Positions 1-8,473 of a DNA stretch of 50,052 nt are shown piece after piece (the first letter of the stretch is position 1; the number at the start of each line of letters is the position of its first letter). Source of the DNA: Sphingomonas sp. GTDB lineage: Bacteria; Pseudomonadota; Alphaproteobacteria; Sphingomonadales; Sphingomonadaceae. The notes below the pieces were generated by a model. That model made no database searches. It saw nothing but the letters and a program-made list of their open reading frames with translations, and had not been told where the DNA came from. A program made the position numbers and the translations under genes. Location: the NCBI GenBank assembly GCA_003248865.1, contig QFPK01000024.1:1-50052 (forward strand). The letters are read 5' to 3'.

Positions 1-3
1 TGC

Positions 4-46
4 TGGGGCTTCATCTTCGTTCCTTCGTCACTACGACGAAGCCCCA
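4..46 (-). terminator. hairpin downstream of acyl-CoA ligase gene
   Basis: Arms GGGGCTTC (5-12) and GAAGCCCC (38-45) form a stem just after the stop codon of the minus-strand acyl-CoA ligase gene. The loop is about 25 bases and can pair further through CTTCG-type repeats. No clear T-run follows, so this is only a possible terminator. Confidence 0.35.
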
Positions 47-53
47 ACACTCC

Positions 54-1664
54 TTAATTCACAACCTCAAATCTGTGCCATAGGTGCTGACGGGGAACAT
101 CGTAGCGAAGCTGCTTCTTGTCGATCTTGCCCAGCGTCACGCGCGGCAGTTCCGTCACCAGCCGGATGTCATGCGGCACCTTGAAGGCGGAAAGGCGTTC
201 GCGGCATGCGGTCAGCAGCGCCTCGCGGGGATCGCCCGCCGACGCGGTCGGAATCACGAAGGCGACGGGCACTTCGTCCAGCATGGGGTGCCGCTTGCCG
301 ACCACGGCCGCCTCGACGGCGAGTCCTGTCGCCAGCAGCACCCGTTCTATTTCGGATTCCGCCACATTCTCGCCGCCCACGCGCAGCATGTCCCGGGCGC
401 GGCCGTCGAACATGATATGACCGTCCGCATGGGGCGTGACGCGGTCGCCGGTCTCGAACCAGCCGTCTGCATCGAACGCGGCAGCGGTCGCTTCCGGGTT
501 GTTCAGATAGCATTGGAACAAGGAGACGCCGGGCACGCCCTTGATCCACATCATGCCGCTCTGGCCGAAGGGAACGGGCTTCCCGTCGTCGCCGCGCACT
601 TCGATCTCGTAGCCGGGCGCCACGGTGCCCATCGAGCCGATGCGGCCCGGCAATTGCCGGTTTGAAACGATGGGATGCCCGACGGTTTCCGTCATCCCGT
701 ACCAGCCCATCTGCGGAATGCCCAAGGGCTCGGGAAACGCCGGCGGATCGATCGCCCCCAGGCCCCACCAGTGGACATTGTGCGCGGGAACCGGGCGGTC
801 ACGCAGGACATTCACTATGAAGGGAATCTGGACGCCCCAGGTGCAGCCGTTGTCCGCCACGCACGACCAGTAGCGGCTGGCGGAAAACCGGGGCTGGAAT
901 ACCAGTGTCGCCCCCGCCCAGAGCGTTGCGAGATGGGAGTAGCACAGGGCGTTGGTGTGAAACAGCGGCAGGCAGGTGTGCCCGATATCGCTCGGCTCCA
1001 GTTGCAGGGCAGTCGCGCAGGCTCGCGCACCCCACAAGGCGTTGGCGTGCGTCCACACTACGCCCTTGGGGCGCGCGGTGGTGCCGGATGTATATTGCAC
1101 GCTGTTGGCCAGCATGGGTTCGGGCGGGCGCAGCGGCGCCAGCGCGCCGTCCCCTGCGGCGACCGCTTCGAATGCCAGAGCGGCATCGGCTCTTGGACGT
1201 GGTTCGGCTTCTCCCGCATCCGTGGCGGTCAGAATCAGCCTGCCGACATGTGGCGCAGCGGCACGCACCATGTCGGCAAACCGGGGCTCGCTGATCACCG
1301 TCGCGGCGCCGGAGTGGCTGATCATCCAGCCGAGTTCGTCGGCAGACGAGCGCGTACTGGTCGTGACGGCGAGGGCGCCCAGCCTTGCGCAGGCATGCCA
1401 GGCCAGCAGGAACTCGATGCAGTTGTCCATATGGATCAGCACCGGCTCGCCCTTGCCGATGCCGAGCGCGGCAAGACCGCCCGCCAGGCGGGAGACGACA
1501 TCGGCAAAGGCGCCGTAGGTCCAGCGCTGCACCGCGCCCTCGCGTGGACAATAGATCAGAAACGGGTGCGCGGTGCGCCGCGCGGCCTGGGCGGCCAGAA
1601 GCCATGGAAGATCGCGCCCGGTGAAGGGCTGAATCGAGCCGCTGTGCGCAGAATCGTCCCTCAT
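54..1664 (-). CDS. acyl-CoA synthetase / AMP-dependent ligase (ANL superfamily)
   Basis: A 536-residue protein of normal length for an ANL-superfamily acyl-CoA ligase. Such enzymes activate a carboxylic acid as acyl-AMP and pass it to coenzyme A. The P-loop-like A3 motif YTSGTTARPKG is near residue 190, a GMTE motif lies mid-protein, and the C-terminal domain carries the GWFETGD hinge and LPRVTLGKIDKKQL, whose lysine is the usual catalytic residue. The overall look is closest to the CaiC/crotonobetaine-CoA ligase-like group, but the substrate cannot be read from sequence. The gene is divergent from the beta-lactamase-like gene at 1774. It shares a TGATCACAT element in its promoter with the aminotransferase gene, so it probably belongs to the same small regulon. 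Confidence 0.9.
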   Translation of the reverse strand: MRDDSAHSGSIQPFTGRDLPWLLAAQAARRTAHPFLIYCPREGAVQRWTYGAFADVVSRLAGGLAALGIGKGEPVLIHMDNCIEFLLAWHACARLGALAVTTSTRSSADELGWMISHSGAATVISEPRFADMVRAAAPHVGRLILTATDAGEAEPRPRADAALAFEAVAAGDGALAPLRPPEPMLANSVQYTSGTTARPKGVVWTHANALWGARACATALQLEPSDIGHTCLPLFHTNALCYSHLATLWAGATLVFQPRFSASRYWSCVADNGCTWGVQIPFIVNVLRDRPVPAHNVHWWGLGAIDPPAFPEPLGIPQMGWYGMTETVGHPIVSNRQLPGRIGSMGTVAPGYEIEVRGDDGKPVPFGQSGMMWIKGVPGVSLFQCYLNNPEATAAAFDADGWFETGDRVTPHADGHIMFDGRARDMLRVGGENVAESEIERVLLATGLAVEAAVVGKRHPMLDEVPVAFVIPTASAGDPREALLTACRERLSAFKVPHDIRLVTELPRVTLGKIDKKQLRYDVPRQHLWHRFEVVN

Positions 1665-1678
1665 TCTTTCCTCCCCTT

Positions 1679-1687
1679 ATGTGATCA
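1679..1687 (-). promoter_or_regulatory. operator-like TGATCACAT element, acyl-CoA ligase promoter
   Basis: On the minus strand TGATCACAT lies 15 bases before the ligase start codon, beside the ribosome-binding sequence GGGGAGGA. The same nonamer occurs in the dyad at 4594-4614 in front of the aminotransferase gene. It sits between two divergent genes and may be bound by the nearby TetR protein. This is inference from a short match. Confidence 0.35.
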
Positions 1688-1773
1688 TTGCATATATTTA
1701 ACCTTCCTTGTCCGCAAGCCTTGCATGTAAGCAGTGAAAACATTAGCGTTGCCCTGCTTTCAGGGAGTTTGAG

Positions 1774-3180
1774 ATGGCCGGCGCAGTTTCGAATATGGAT
1801 CGTCTGGGCGCGGGGGTGCTGCCCGTGAACCTGATCGAGGGTGTCGATCAGCGCAGTTCGATCGAGGAGCGGCTTGCCGCCTATCATTGCCCGGGCGTGG
1901 CGATCTGCGTGATCGAGGATGGCGAGATCGCGGAGGCGCGCGGCTTCGGCCGTATCGAACAGGGCGGAGCCGCCGTGGCAGCAGACACCATCTTCGCCGG
2001 TGCATCCATCAGCAAGGCACTCACCGCCGTTCTCGCCATGCAGTTGGTGGAACAGGGGGCGGTCGAGCTTGACGAGCCGATCAACCGACACCTGCAGCGC
2101 TGGCAGATCCCCGAGAATGATTTCACCCGGCGGGTGCCGGTGACCTTGCGCCACCTTCTGTCGCATCGGGCAGGCACCACTGTGCCCGGCTTCGGCAACT
2201 ATCCATTGGGGCGGCCCGCGCCGTCGCTGGTCCAGATCCTGTCCGGACGGCCGCCATCGCCGACACCGCCGGTCGAGGTGGACAAGCTGCCCGGCGAATC
2301 CGTGCGCTATTCCGGCGGCGGAACCCAGATCGTGCAGCTTCTGCTGGAGGATGTGGTCGGCACCCCGTTTGCCACGCTTGCGCAGGAGCGGATATTCGAT
2401 CCGCTGGGCATGCGCCGCAGCACCTTCGCGGTGCCGCTCGCGGACGTGTGGAAGCCGCTGGCGGCCATTGGCCACGACAGTCAGGGCGCCCCCCTTGCAT
2501 CGCGCTACAGCTATACCCCCCAGCTGGCGGCGGGCGGCGTCTACACAACCGCCCCGGATTATGCGCGGTTTCTGATCGAATGTCGGAATGCCTGGCTTGG
2601 CCAACCCAATGCGCTGATGAGCCGGGATACCGTGTGCCAGATGCTGGAATCGCAGGACGGCGGCCAGTTCGGTCTCGGCTGGCAGGTCGATGGCGAAGGT
2701 GCTGCCGCGCGCTTTTATCATGGAGGCTCGAACGAGGGCTATCAGTGCAACGCCATGTGCCTGCCGGAACAGGGCTGCGGCGTCGTGATCATGACGAACG
2801 CTGTCGGCGGCATCATGCTGCACGCTGAACTGCTGACGACGGTGGCCGAGGTCTATGGCTGGAAGGGCTTCAACACGCGCCATCGCGTCCGCTCGCTGTC
2901 CACCGATGAGCAGCAGGCCTATGTGGGGCAATATGATGTGACAGACGGAATCGCCCGGACGACGCTGGAAATCTGGATCGAGAACGGGCAGCTGCACTCG
3001 TTCATCCACGGCCTGGTGTTTCCGCCCGGACCGATCTACCTCGCAGATAACGGGCGCTTCTTCTCGCAGAGGACGCGTGGCGAGTTTGTCTTCGCCCACG
3101 ATGCGGCGGGCATTGCGCAGTCGCTTGTCGTCTATGCCGAGGGTGGGGTGGAGTTGATCCGCGCGGAGCGCCGGGCCTAG
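1774..3180 (+). CDS. serine hydrolase, class C beta-lactamase family
   Basis: This 468-residue protein has the penicillin-binding-protein/class C beta-lactamase fold: the nucleophile motif SISK at residues 78-81, a YSG motif near 179 in the place of YxN, and HGGSNEG at about 316 in the place of the KTG box. There is no obvious signal peptide, so it is probably cytoplasmic. That favours an esterase, amidase or peptidase role over drug resistance. The family includes nylon-oligomer hydrolase NylB, MlrB-type peptidases and carboxylesterases. The neighbouring amidase, aminotransferase and acyl-CoA ligase fit hydrolysis of an amide-linked compound. The exact substrate is unknown. Confidence 0.85.
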   Translation: MAGAVSNMDRLGAGVLPVNLIEGVDQRSSIEERLAAYHCPGVAICVIEDGEIAEARGFGRIEQGGAAVAADTIFAGASISKALTAVLAMQLVEQGAVELDEPINRHLQRWQIPENDFTRRVPVTLRHLLSHRAGTTVPGFGNYPLGRPAPSLVQILSGRPPSPTPPVEVDKLPGESVRYSGGGTQIVQLLLEDVVGTPFATLAQERIFDPLGMRRSTFAVPLADVWKPLAAIGHDSQGAPLASRYSYTPQLAAGGVYTTAPDYARFLIECRNAWLGQPNALMSRDTVCQMLESQDGGQFGLGWQVDGEGAAARFYHGGSNEGYQCNAMCLPEQGCGVVIMTNAVGGIMLHAELLTTVAEVYGWKGFNTRHRVRSLSTDEQQAYVGQYDVTDGIARTTLEIWIENGQLHSFIHGLVFPPGPIYLADNGRFFSQRTRGEFVFAHDAAGIAQSLVVYAEGGVELIRAERRA

Positions 3181-3193
3181 CGCGGAGCGCCGG
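3161..3193 (+). repeat. tandem 14-base repeat at end of hydrolase gene
   Basis: CGCGGAGCGCCGG occurs at 3162-3174 and again at 3181-3193, with the stop codon of the hydrolase gene between the copies. It is followed by the hairpin GGCGC-AA-GCGCC at 3210-3221, between two convergent genes. The repeat probably arose by local slippage. The hairpin may end transcription on either strand, but it has no T-run. Confidence 0.4.
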
Positions 3194-3225
3194 ACCCGGT
3201 GCGCCCGGCGGCGCAAGCGCCGGCA

Positions 3226-4560
3226 TCAGTCCGGCAGCGTCGCCAGCATCCGGAAGCCGTCCAGCGTCTTGTCCAGCACGAAGTCGATGTCCGCCTCCGT
3301 CAATGCGGTCGACAGCACGAAAAAGCCGGCCGCACCGAAGAAGACGCCGTTGTTCAGCATATGCTCGAAGAAGCGGGCCGAACGCTCCACGATGGCGGGG
3401 CTGGACTTCATCTGCGCCACCACATCGCGATAGGTGCCGCCCGTCATCCGGCCCTGGAACAGGCCGACCATGGATGTCTTCCCCCGTACGGTGGCCGGCA
3501 CGCCGGTTATGCGGATGATCTCTTCAAAGCCCGCCCGCAGCCGATCCCCCAGCAGGCTCAGGCGATCGAACGCCTCCCGGTCGAACAGCTTCATCGATGC
3601 GGACCCCGCTGCCATGGTGAGCGGATTGGCGTTGTAGGTGCCGCCGTGCGCGAGCCGCACCTTGCCCGGACGGGGATCGAACAGGGCAGTCATGATTTCG
3701 GCCGAACCGCCGACAGCGCCGACGGGAAGGCCGCCGCCGATGATCTTGCCGAGCGCCGTCAGATCCGCCCGCACACCCAGGGCCTGCTGGGCACCGTTGA
3801 AGCCCAGCCTCAGACTGTACACCTCGTCGAAGATAAGCAGCGCGCCCGCCGCGGTCGTTTCCTCGCGCAGCATGGCCAGAAATTCCGGACTGGCCGGCTG
3901 GAAGGCCAGGTTCTTCACCAGCGGGTCGATCAGCACGCCGGCCAGTTCCGAACCATGCTGACGCAGCGACGCGCGCCCCGCTTCCACATCGTTCATCGAC
4001 AGCACCAGCATGTCGTCGGCGGTCCCCGGCCCGGATCCCGGTTCCGCCACGCTTGTCGGATAGCGGGCGTCGCCCCAGCGGTTCGGGGCCGGCGACGTGC
4101 TGACGGCGGCGCTGTCGGAGCTGCCGTGATAGGCGCCTTCGATCTTGGCAATGAGGCGGCGGCCGGTATAGGCGCGCGCGGCCTTGATCGCCATCATCAC
4201 GCCCTCGGTCCCTGAGTTGGCGAAGCGCACCTGTTCCACGCTCGGCAGGCGGTCGCACAGGATCTCGGCGAGTTCGACCTCCGCTTCGGTCGGCAACGCA
4301 ACGGCGAGCAGCTTATGCGCCTGTTCCACCACCGCTTCCACGATCTTCGGGTGGTTGTGCCCATGGATCAGCGATGAATAATTGTTGATGAGATCCAGCC
4401 TGGAAACGCCATCGGCGTCGATCACCCGCGCGCCCTCTCCGCGGACGGCATAGATCGGATAGGGCGGGAAATAGACCGTGTGCCGCGAATTGCCGCCCGG
4501 CAGGCTGAGCGTCGCGCGCGAGTGCAGCAGCCGCGATCTGGAACCAGTGTTTGGAAACAT
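3226..4560 (-). CDS. class III PLP aminotransferase (glutamate-1-semialdehyde aminomutase / beta-amino acid aminotransferase type)
   Basis: A 444-residue fold-type I PLP enzyme. SGTEGVMMAIKAAR binds the cofactor phosphate, LIFDEVYS supplies the aspartate that contacts the PLP ring nitrogen (about residue 245), and TALGKIIGGG supplies the PLP lysine (about residue 272). The N-terminal LPGGNSR...TVYFPPYPIY pattern resembles beta-phenylalanine-type aminotransferases and aminomutases more than ornithine or GABA enzymes. I chose the ATG at 4560 because GAGGGGG sits 7-8 bases before it. An upstream in-frame ATG at 4599 would run into the operator dyad. The gene lies downstream of tetR in the same direction and may be co-regulated with the amidase and acyl-CoA ligase genes. 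Confidence 0.88.
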   Translation of the reverse strand: MFPNTGSRSRLLHSRATLSLPGGNSRHTVYFPPYPIYAVRGEGARVIDADGVSRLDLINNYSSLIHGHNHPKIVEAVVEQAHKLLAVALPTEAEVELAEILCDRLPSVEQVRFANSGTEGVMMAIKAARAYTGRRLIAKIEGAYHGSSDSAAVSTSPAPNRWGDARYPTSVAEPGSGPGTADDMLVLSMNDVEAGRASLRQHGSELAGVLIDPLVKNLAFQPASPEFLAMLREETTAAGALLIFDEVYSLRLGFNGAQQALGVRADLTALGKIIGGGLPVGAVGGSAEIMTALFDPRPGKVRLAHGGTYNANPLTMAAGSASMKLFDREAFDRLSLLGDRLRAGFEEIIRITGVPATVRGKTSMVGLFQGRMTGGTYRDVVAQMKSSPAIVERSARFFEHMLNNGVFFGAAGFFVLSTALTEADIDFVLDKTLDGFRMLATLPD

Positions 4561-4593
4561 GGCAATACCCCCTCGCCCGAAAATATAATCACC

Positions 4594-4614
4594 GATCACA
4601 TTTCTAATGTGATC
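4594..4614. promoter_or_regulatory. perfect 9-base inverted repeat, likely TetR operator
   Basis: GATCACATT (4594-4602) and AATGTGATC (4606-4614) form a perfect dyad with a three-base centre. It lies between the tetR stop and the aminotransferase start. On the minus strand it is followed by GGTGATTATATT, which resembles GGTGCTTATATT in front of the amidase gene. Symmetry, spacing and position next to a tetR gene fit an operator. Confidence 0.6.
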
Positions 4615-4666
4615 ACCGCTTATACTTTCTGCGAAGCTCCGGTCAATTGCCTCTGACGCGGAGAAA

Positions 4667-5368
4667 TCAGTGTGGCCGGTCGCTCGTGCCGCCCTCCGGC
4701 CCCAGCCCGGTCAGGAATATCCGGGTCAGCGTTTCCACGAAGTTCCGGCGTTCGGCTCTGGTGCCGCTGGGATTGGCGAAAATCTGCCGCGAGATGCCGG
4801 ATGCGAGCCCGGACATGAATGCCACATAGGCGTAGGCCTTGGCGCAGCTCTCATGCGATTTCACCAGATCCTCGGGATCGTAGCGGTCCTCGCCATAAAT
4901 GATGTGAACCAGGGTGCGCATGCCGGCATCTGCGGCGCTCATATAGTTGGGATTGATGCTGCTGTCCGGCACATGGCCGTACATGATCCGGTGAAGCTGA
5001 TGGTGCCGGACGCTGAAATCCACGCAATATTGCGTGACCAGCAGCACGGCGTCATCCCGGCTCAATCCGCGCCGCAGGATGCGCAGGTTCTGCTTGTGCT
5101 GACGGTCGAATTCCTGCGCCGCAATCTCCAGCAGTAGATACTCCAGATTGGGATAGTGATTGTAGAAGTTGGCCGATGTCACGCCCACCGCCCGGCACAG
5201 CCGACGCGCGGTGACATCTTCCACCAGTTCCGTCGCCATGATGTTGCGGGCTTCAGCCAACAGCCGCTCCGCGATCTGGCCCTTATGGTAGGGAACATCC
5301 TCCTTGCCATCGGGCTGCGAGACCGGAACATCGTTCGTATCGGCGATGGAGGAATTCTTGCTGCTCAC
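4667..5368 (-). CDS. TetR/AcrR family transcriptional regulator
   Basis: A 233-residue protein with a TetR-type N-terminal helix-turn-helix at roughly residues 30-80 (ARRLCRAVGVTSANFYNHYP, then NLEYLLLEIAAQEFDR). Its C-terminal half is a helical ligand-binding domain. Proteins of this family usually repress neighbouring genes until a small ligand binds. The first 25 residues are a polar extension before the HTH. It sits 67 bases upstream of the aminotransferase start-side dyad and next to the amidase gene. I infer that it controls the aminotransferase, amidase and possibly the acyl-CoA ligase. The ligand is unknown. Confidence 0.88.
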   Translation of the reverse strand: MSSKNSSIADTNDVPVSQPDGKEDVPYHKGQIAERLLAEARNIMATELVEDVTARRLCRAVGVTSANFYNHYPNLEYLLLEIAAQEFDRQHKQNLRILRRGLSRDDAVLLVTQYCVDFSVRHHQLHRIMYGHVPDSSINPNYMSAADAGMRTLVHIIYGEDRYDPEDLVKSHESCAKAYAYVAFMSGLASGISRQIFANPSGTRAERRNFVETLTRIFLTGLGPEGGTSDRPH

Positions 5369-5450
5369 GCTTGCCCTTTACCTTGCTGCAAAGCCCACCC
5401 CCCGGTGACTCATCCGGGCTACGAAACGATGATGGCGTGTGCTGTGCAAG

Positions 5451-6836
5451 CTAATTGTTCACGAACGGCCATGGGTGGGCGCGTTCCCAAAGCCTCGCCA
5501 GCCGGAGCAGGACATCGTCGCGATGCCGGCGCCCCACGATCTGCAGGCCGACCGGCAACCCATCGGAGGTGAAGCCGACGGGGATGGAAATCGCCGGGTT
5601 CCAGCATACGTTCGCCAGCATGCCGAACGGCTCCGCGCCCGTCAGGCTGGCGTCGCGCCCATCGATCACATCGGGCACCGGGTCTGCCGCGCCATAAGGT
5701 GCACAGGCGGCCGCTGGAGACAGCAGCAGGTCATGTTGGCCGAAGAAGGCGGCAACCTCCTGTTCCAGCCGCCGAATCTCGCTCCAGGCCCGATTTGTGT
5801 CGACGTCGCGGCTTCCGATCCGCGTGAGCAGCCGTTTCATTGCGGGCGAGAGCTTGTCGAAGCCATCCGGCAATATGCCGTCGCGCCGGAAATCCGCTTC
5901 CAGCGTCGACGCAAGCAATGTGCCCATATGCGGATAGACGTTGGTCGCGCTGAAGCGCGTCGCCGTTGATTCCAGCCCGGCCAGCGCGATCAGGCGGATG
6001 GCAGCCGCGTGCGCAATCTCCACGACTTCCGGGTCGACAGCCGCAAAGCCGTAGTCCGCAGACCAGCAGGCGCGCAGCCTGCGGACGTCGAGTGTTTCGA
6101 TGCAGTCCTCGTAACGATAGGGCAGGTCGGGCAGGGACTGCCGATCCCCATCATGGCTGCCGGCGGCGACATCGAGGTGCCGGGCAGCGTCGGCTGCCGT
6201 CCGCACAAGTGCGCCATGCACAGACCAGTTGGAAAAGCCATTTGCCTTGGCGATGCGCCCGTGGCTGGGCTTCAGCCCCAGGATGCCGGTGAACGATGCC
6301 GGTTCACGGATCGAGCCGCCCGCGTCCGTACCGGTCGCGAGCGGGACCAGCCCGCCCGCCACTGCGGCTGACGAGCCGCCGCTGCTGCCACCCGGCGTGC
6401 GATCGGTGTTCCAGGGGTTGCGGGTCACACCCCAGAGCGATGTGCTGGTCGCAGAATCCATGCCGAACTCAGCTGTCGCGGTGATGCCGACAACGATTGC
6501 GCCTGCCGCTCTTAGCCGCGCGACATGCCTGGAGTCTTTTGCCTGAGGCGGGCTGTCACGCAGGAACCAGCTGCCTTCCGTCATTGGAAAGCCGGCGCAG
6601 GGTTCCATATCCTTCACGCCAATGGGAACCCCGGCCAACGGCCCCGGATCCTCGCTTCGCGCCACTCTGCGGTCAATTTCCAGTGCCTCGCGTTCTGCCC
6701 TTTCAGCGTCCACGCGGATGAAGGCGTTCAATGCCGGATTCAGGCGCTCGATACGATCCAGCGTGTCACGGACAACACGCATCGCCGACAGCGATCCCGA
6801 CCGGACCAGGTCGGCGGTCTGCACCAATGTGAGCAT
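5451..6836 (-). CDS. amidase (amidase signature family)
   Basis: This 461-residue amidase-signature enzyme has the full Ser-cisSer-Lys triad: Lys75 in PIGVKDMEP, the cis-serine in TPGGSSGGSSAAVAGG (151-152), and the nucleophile Ser175 in GTDAGGSIREP. Such enzymes hydrolyse carboxamides, amide bonds in small peptides or cyclic amides. I prefer the ATG at 6836, which has AAGGGA upstream and starts MLTLVQTADLV, over an in-frame ATG at 6941 that would add 35 residues lacking family character. With the beta-lactamase-fold hydrolase and aminotransferase it could open an amide or lactam, but the substrate is not known. Confidence 0.9.
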   Translation of the reverse strand: MLTLVQTADLVRSGSLSAMRVVRDTLDRIERLNPALNAFIRVDAERAEREALEIDRRVARSEDPGPLAGVPIGVKDMEPCAGFPMTEGSWFLRDSPPQAKDSRHVARLRAAGAIVVGITATAEFGMDSATSTSLWGVTRNPWNTDRTPGGSSGGSSAAVAGGLVPLATGTDAGGSIREPASFTGILGLKPSHGRIAKANGFSNWSVHGALVRTAADAARHLDVAAGSHDGDRQSLPDLPYRYEDCIETLDVRRLRACWSADYGFAAVDPEVVEIAHAAAIRLIALAGLESTATRFSATNVYPHMGTLLASTLEADFRRDGILPDGFDKLSPAMKRLLTRIGSRDVDTNRAWSEIRRLEQEVAAFFGQHDLLLSPAAACAPYGAADPVPDVIDGRDASLTGAEPFGMLANVCWNPAISIPVGFTSDGLPVGLQIVGRRHRDDVLLRLARLWERAHPWPFVNN

Positions 6837-6875
6837 GTTTTCCCTTTTGCAGACAAAGCAAATGTGGCAATCAAT

Positions 6876-6890
6876 ATAAGCACCGCTTAT
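6876..6890. promoter_or_regulatory. perfect inverted repeat in amidase promoter
   Basis: ATAAGC-ACC-GCTTAT is a perfect dyad about 40 bases upstream of the amidase start. Its CACCGCTTAT half also occurs at 4614-4623 beside the aminotransferase operator. On the minus strand both promoters carry GGTG(A/C)TTATATT. A shared regulator is likely, and TetR at 4667-5368 is the natural candidate. Confidence 0.5.
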
Positions 6891-7129
6891 CTTTTGATTA
6901 ACAGCGATGTCAACCAAAGGTCGATCGGAGATCGTAACCATGCTCCGCTTGGCTCAGACCATCGAGCACATGAGCGAGCAAACTACGTTGGACGCCAAAT
7001 GCGGTGCAATGGCGATGCAACGGCCCGCCAGCGCTGCTCCAAATGATCGATGCCCACTCTCCTGATCAGTGCGTGCGTGGCAAGCGCGAAATCCGACACT
7101 TTGTGGGCCTGCTGGGCGACTATCTGCGC

Positions 7130-7415
7130 ATGGCAATCCAACGCGAGGACCGCAATCGCGATCGGCTGCCCCAGGTGCGCTAGGACCATAAGGAAGCCGA
7201 AGCAGGCATCCCCCGGCTGCTGGAACTAGTCGAGAAGGGGGTGACGGATGCCGAGGACGCGTCCATGCGCGAGCGGCTGATCAATCTTCGGTTCCGACGG
7301 GATAAACTGGGAAATCCGCTTCAGCGGCTCCAAAGCCGTGCTGGCCCGGAGTGCTGTCGGGGGTGTGGCCAAAACTACGCCCGCAGTTCTCTCTTTTGTT
7401 CGGGAATGGCGCCCC
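7130..7415 (+). pseudogene. 3' relic of a large serine recombinase
   Basis: Translation from 7184 gives a piece (HKEAEAGIPRLLELVEKG then LRFRRDKL) matching the coiled-coil C-terminal region of large serine recombinases. An in-frame TAG (7181-7183) interrupts it just upstream, after a run ending RDRLPQVR. From 7311, in another frame, come EIRFSGSKAVLARSA and LSFVREWRP, which match the usual C-terminal end of the same family. So the gene has lost its catalytic N-terminus, carries a stop, and has an internal out-of-frame deletion. It is the only trace of a site-specific recombinase in the window, and it occupies the otherwise gene-free stretch 6942-7468. Confidence 0.65.
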
Positions 7416-7468
7416 GCACCGGATAAACATAACGAATATATCTCGCCGTTTGCCCTACTATAGCGCCG

Positions 7469-8473
7469 TCACTCCACGTCAGCTGATGCAGCGTGTCGCC
7501 GTGCGCCGCCGATAGTAGTGCGAAGAGCGTCAGCCGGGCTACCCGTCGGCGTCACGAGGCCGCGTGCCTGCAACCACCAGATCAGTTCATCGAACCAGTG
7601 GTCGCTTGTCGTGCCCTGAGGACGCAGATCGAACCCGTGCCCGCCGCGCTCGTACAGATGCAGCTCTGCGGCTGCTCCGGCTCGTCGCCAAGCCGAATAG
7701 AGCAATATGGGATCGTTCGGCTGATACTCATCGTCGGCAGCGCCGGCGATGAACGCCGGGGGCGCATCTGCTGGGACAGGGGTGCGCAAACCGCCATAGA
7801 TCAGCCCGACGAAGTCAGGGCGCGACGGCTTCGCGCCGATCGCTAGATCGGCCGCGAGATAGGCCCCCGCCGAGAAACCGATCACGCCGACCTTGTGCGG
7901 ATCGATGCCCCATTCGGCGGCGCGTTGGCGCACGATGGCTACCCCGCGCGCGCCGTCTTCGATCGCATGGGGTTCGCCTGCGAACGCCGGCATCTCGACG
8001 GGCTCGCCGCCTTTCGCCCGCGCCATGACCATGTCCATCTCGCGCATATGGGCATCGGGCATCCGCATCGGGCCGTCGCCGCTCCGGATCGTCCGGTATT
8101 TGAGAACGAACGCGGTGAAGCCGTGACGGGCCAGCGCTTGCGCTATTTCCGTTCCGCCGCGCGTATAGCCCAGCGCCACGAATCCGCCCCCTGGCGCGAC
8201 GATGACGGCAGTGCCGTTCGCCTGCCCCGGCGCTGGCCGGAACAGTTCCAATGCTGGTTCGCTGACATCATAGATCAGCGTTTCGCCGTCCGGTTGCGTG
8301 TCCCGAGCTTCGGGCACGCCCAGCGCCGGAATGCTACCCTTGGGATAGAGCGGGATCACCGCTCCCCTTGCGCCCACCATCGTCCAGCCCGGCTGATAGT
8401 AGTGGTCCGCGCTCGGCTCCACGATGGCAAGGTGGATGCCGCGGCGGCGCTTAAGGATGCGGGGCCAGGACAT
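7469..8473 (-). CDS. alpha/beta hydrolase fused to a sulfide:quinone oxidoreductase scrap
   Basis: From about 8370 to 7469 this is an alpha/beta hydrolase of the esterase/acetyl-xylan-esterase-like group: IPLYPKG, oxyanion-hole APGGGF, nucleophile elbow GFSAG, and a C-terminal ERGGHGFD carrying the histidine. The usual signal peptide is missing. Instead the reading frame begins with RILKRRRGIHLAIVEP and HYYQPGWTMVGA. That is residues ~17-45 of an FAD-dependent sulfide:quinone-reductase-like protein, without its dinucleotide-binding glycine loop. The start at 8473 lies inside the upstream DUF6691 gene. The hydrolase part may still be functional in the cytoplasm, but it has lost its native N-terminus and export. 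Confidence 0.7.
   Translation of the reverse strand: MSWPRILKRRRGIHLAIVEPSADHYYQPGWTMVGARGAVIPLYPKGSIPALGVPEARDTQPDGETLIYDVSEPALELFRPAPGQANGTAVIVAPGGGFVALGYTRGGTEIAQALARHGFTAFVLKYRTIRSGDGPMRMPDAHMREMDMVMARAKGGEPVEMPAFAGEPHAIEDGARGVAIVRQRAAEWGIDPHKVGVIGFSAGAYLAADLAIGAKPSRPDFVGLIYGGLRTPVPADAPPAFIAGAADDEYQPNDPILLYSAWRRAGAAAELHLYERGGHGFDLRPQGTTSDHWFDELIWWLQARGLVTPTGSPADALRTTIGGARRHAASADVE

Noticed and set aside
1774..3180. Identification as microcystin peptidase MlrB or as an antibiotic-resistance beta-lactamase
   Set aside because: Only the general fold motifs are visible, there is no signal peptide, and no mlrA/C/D neighbours are present.
799..3216. Long open frame (805 codons) on the minus strand across the ligase and hydrolase genes
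   Set aside because: It crosses two well-supported genes and a promoter, is Arg/Ala/His-rich in the manner of GC-rich antisense frames, and matches no family.
6942..7130. Small reading frames on both strands between the amidase gene and the recombinase relic
   Set aside because: They lack ribosome-binding sequences and family features; the stretch is better seen as decayed DNA.
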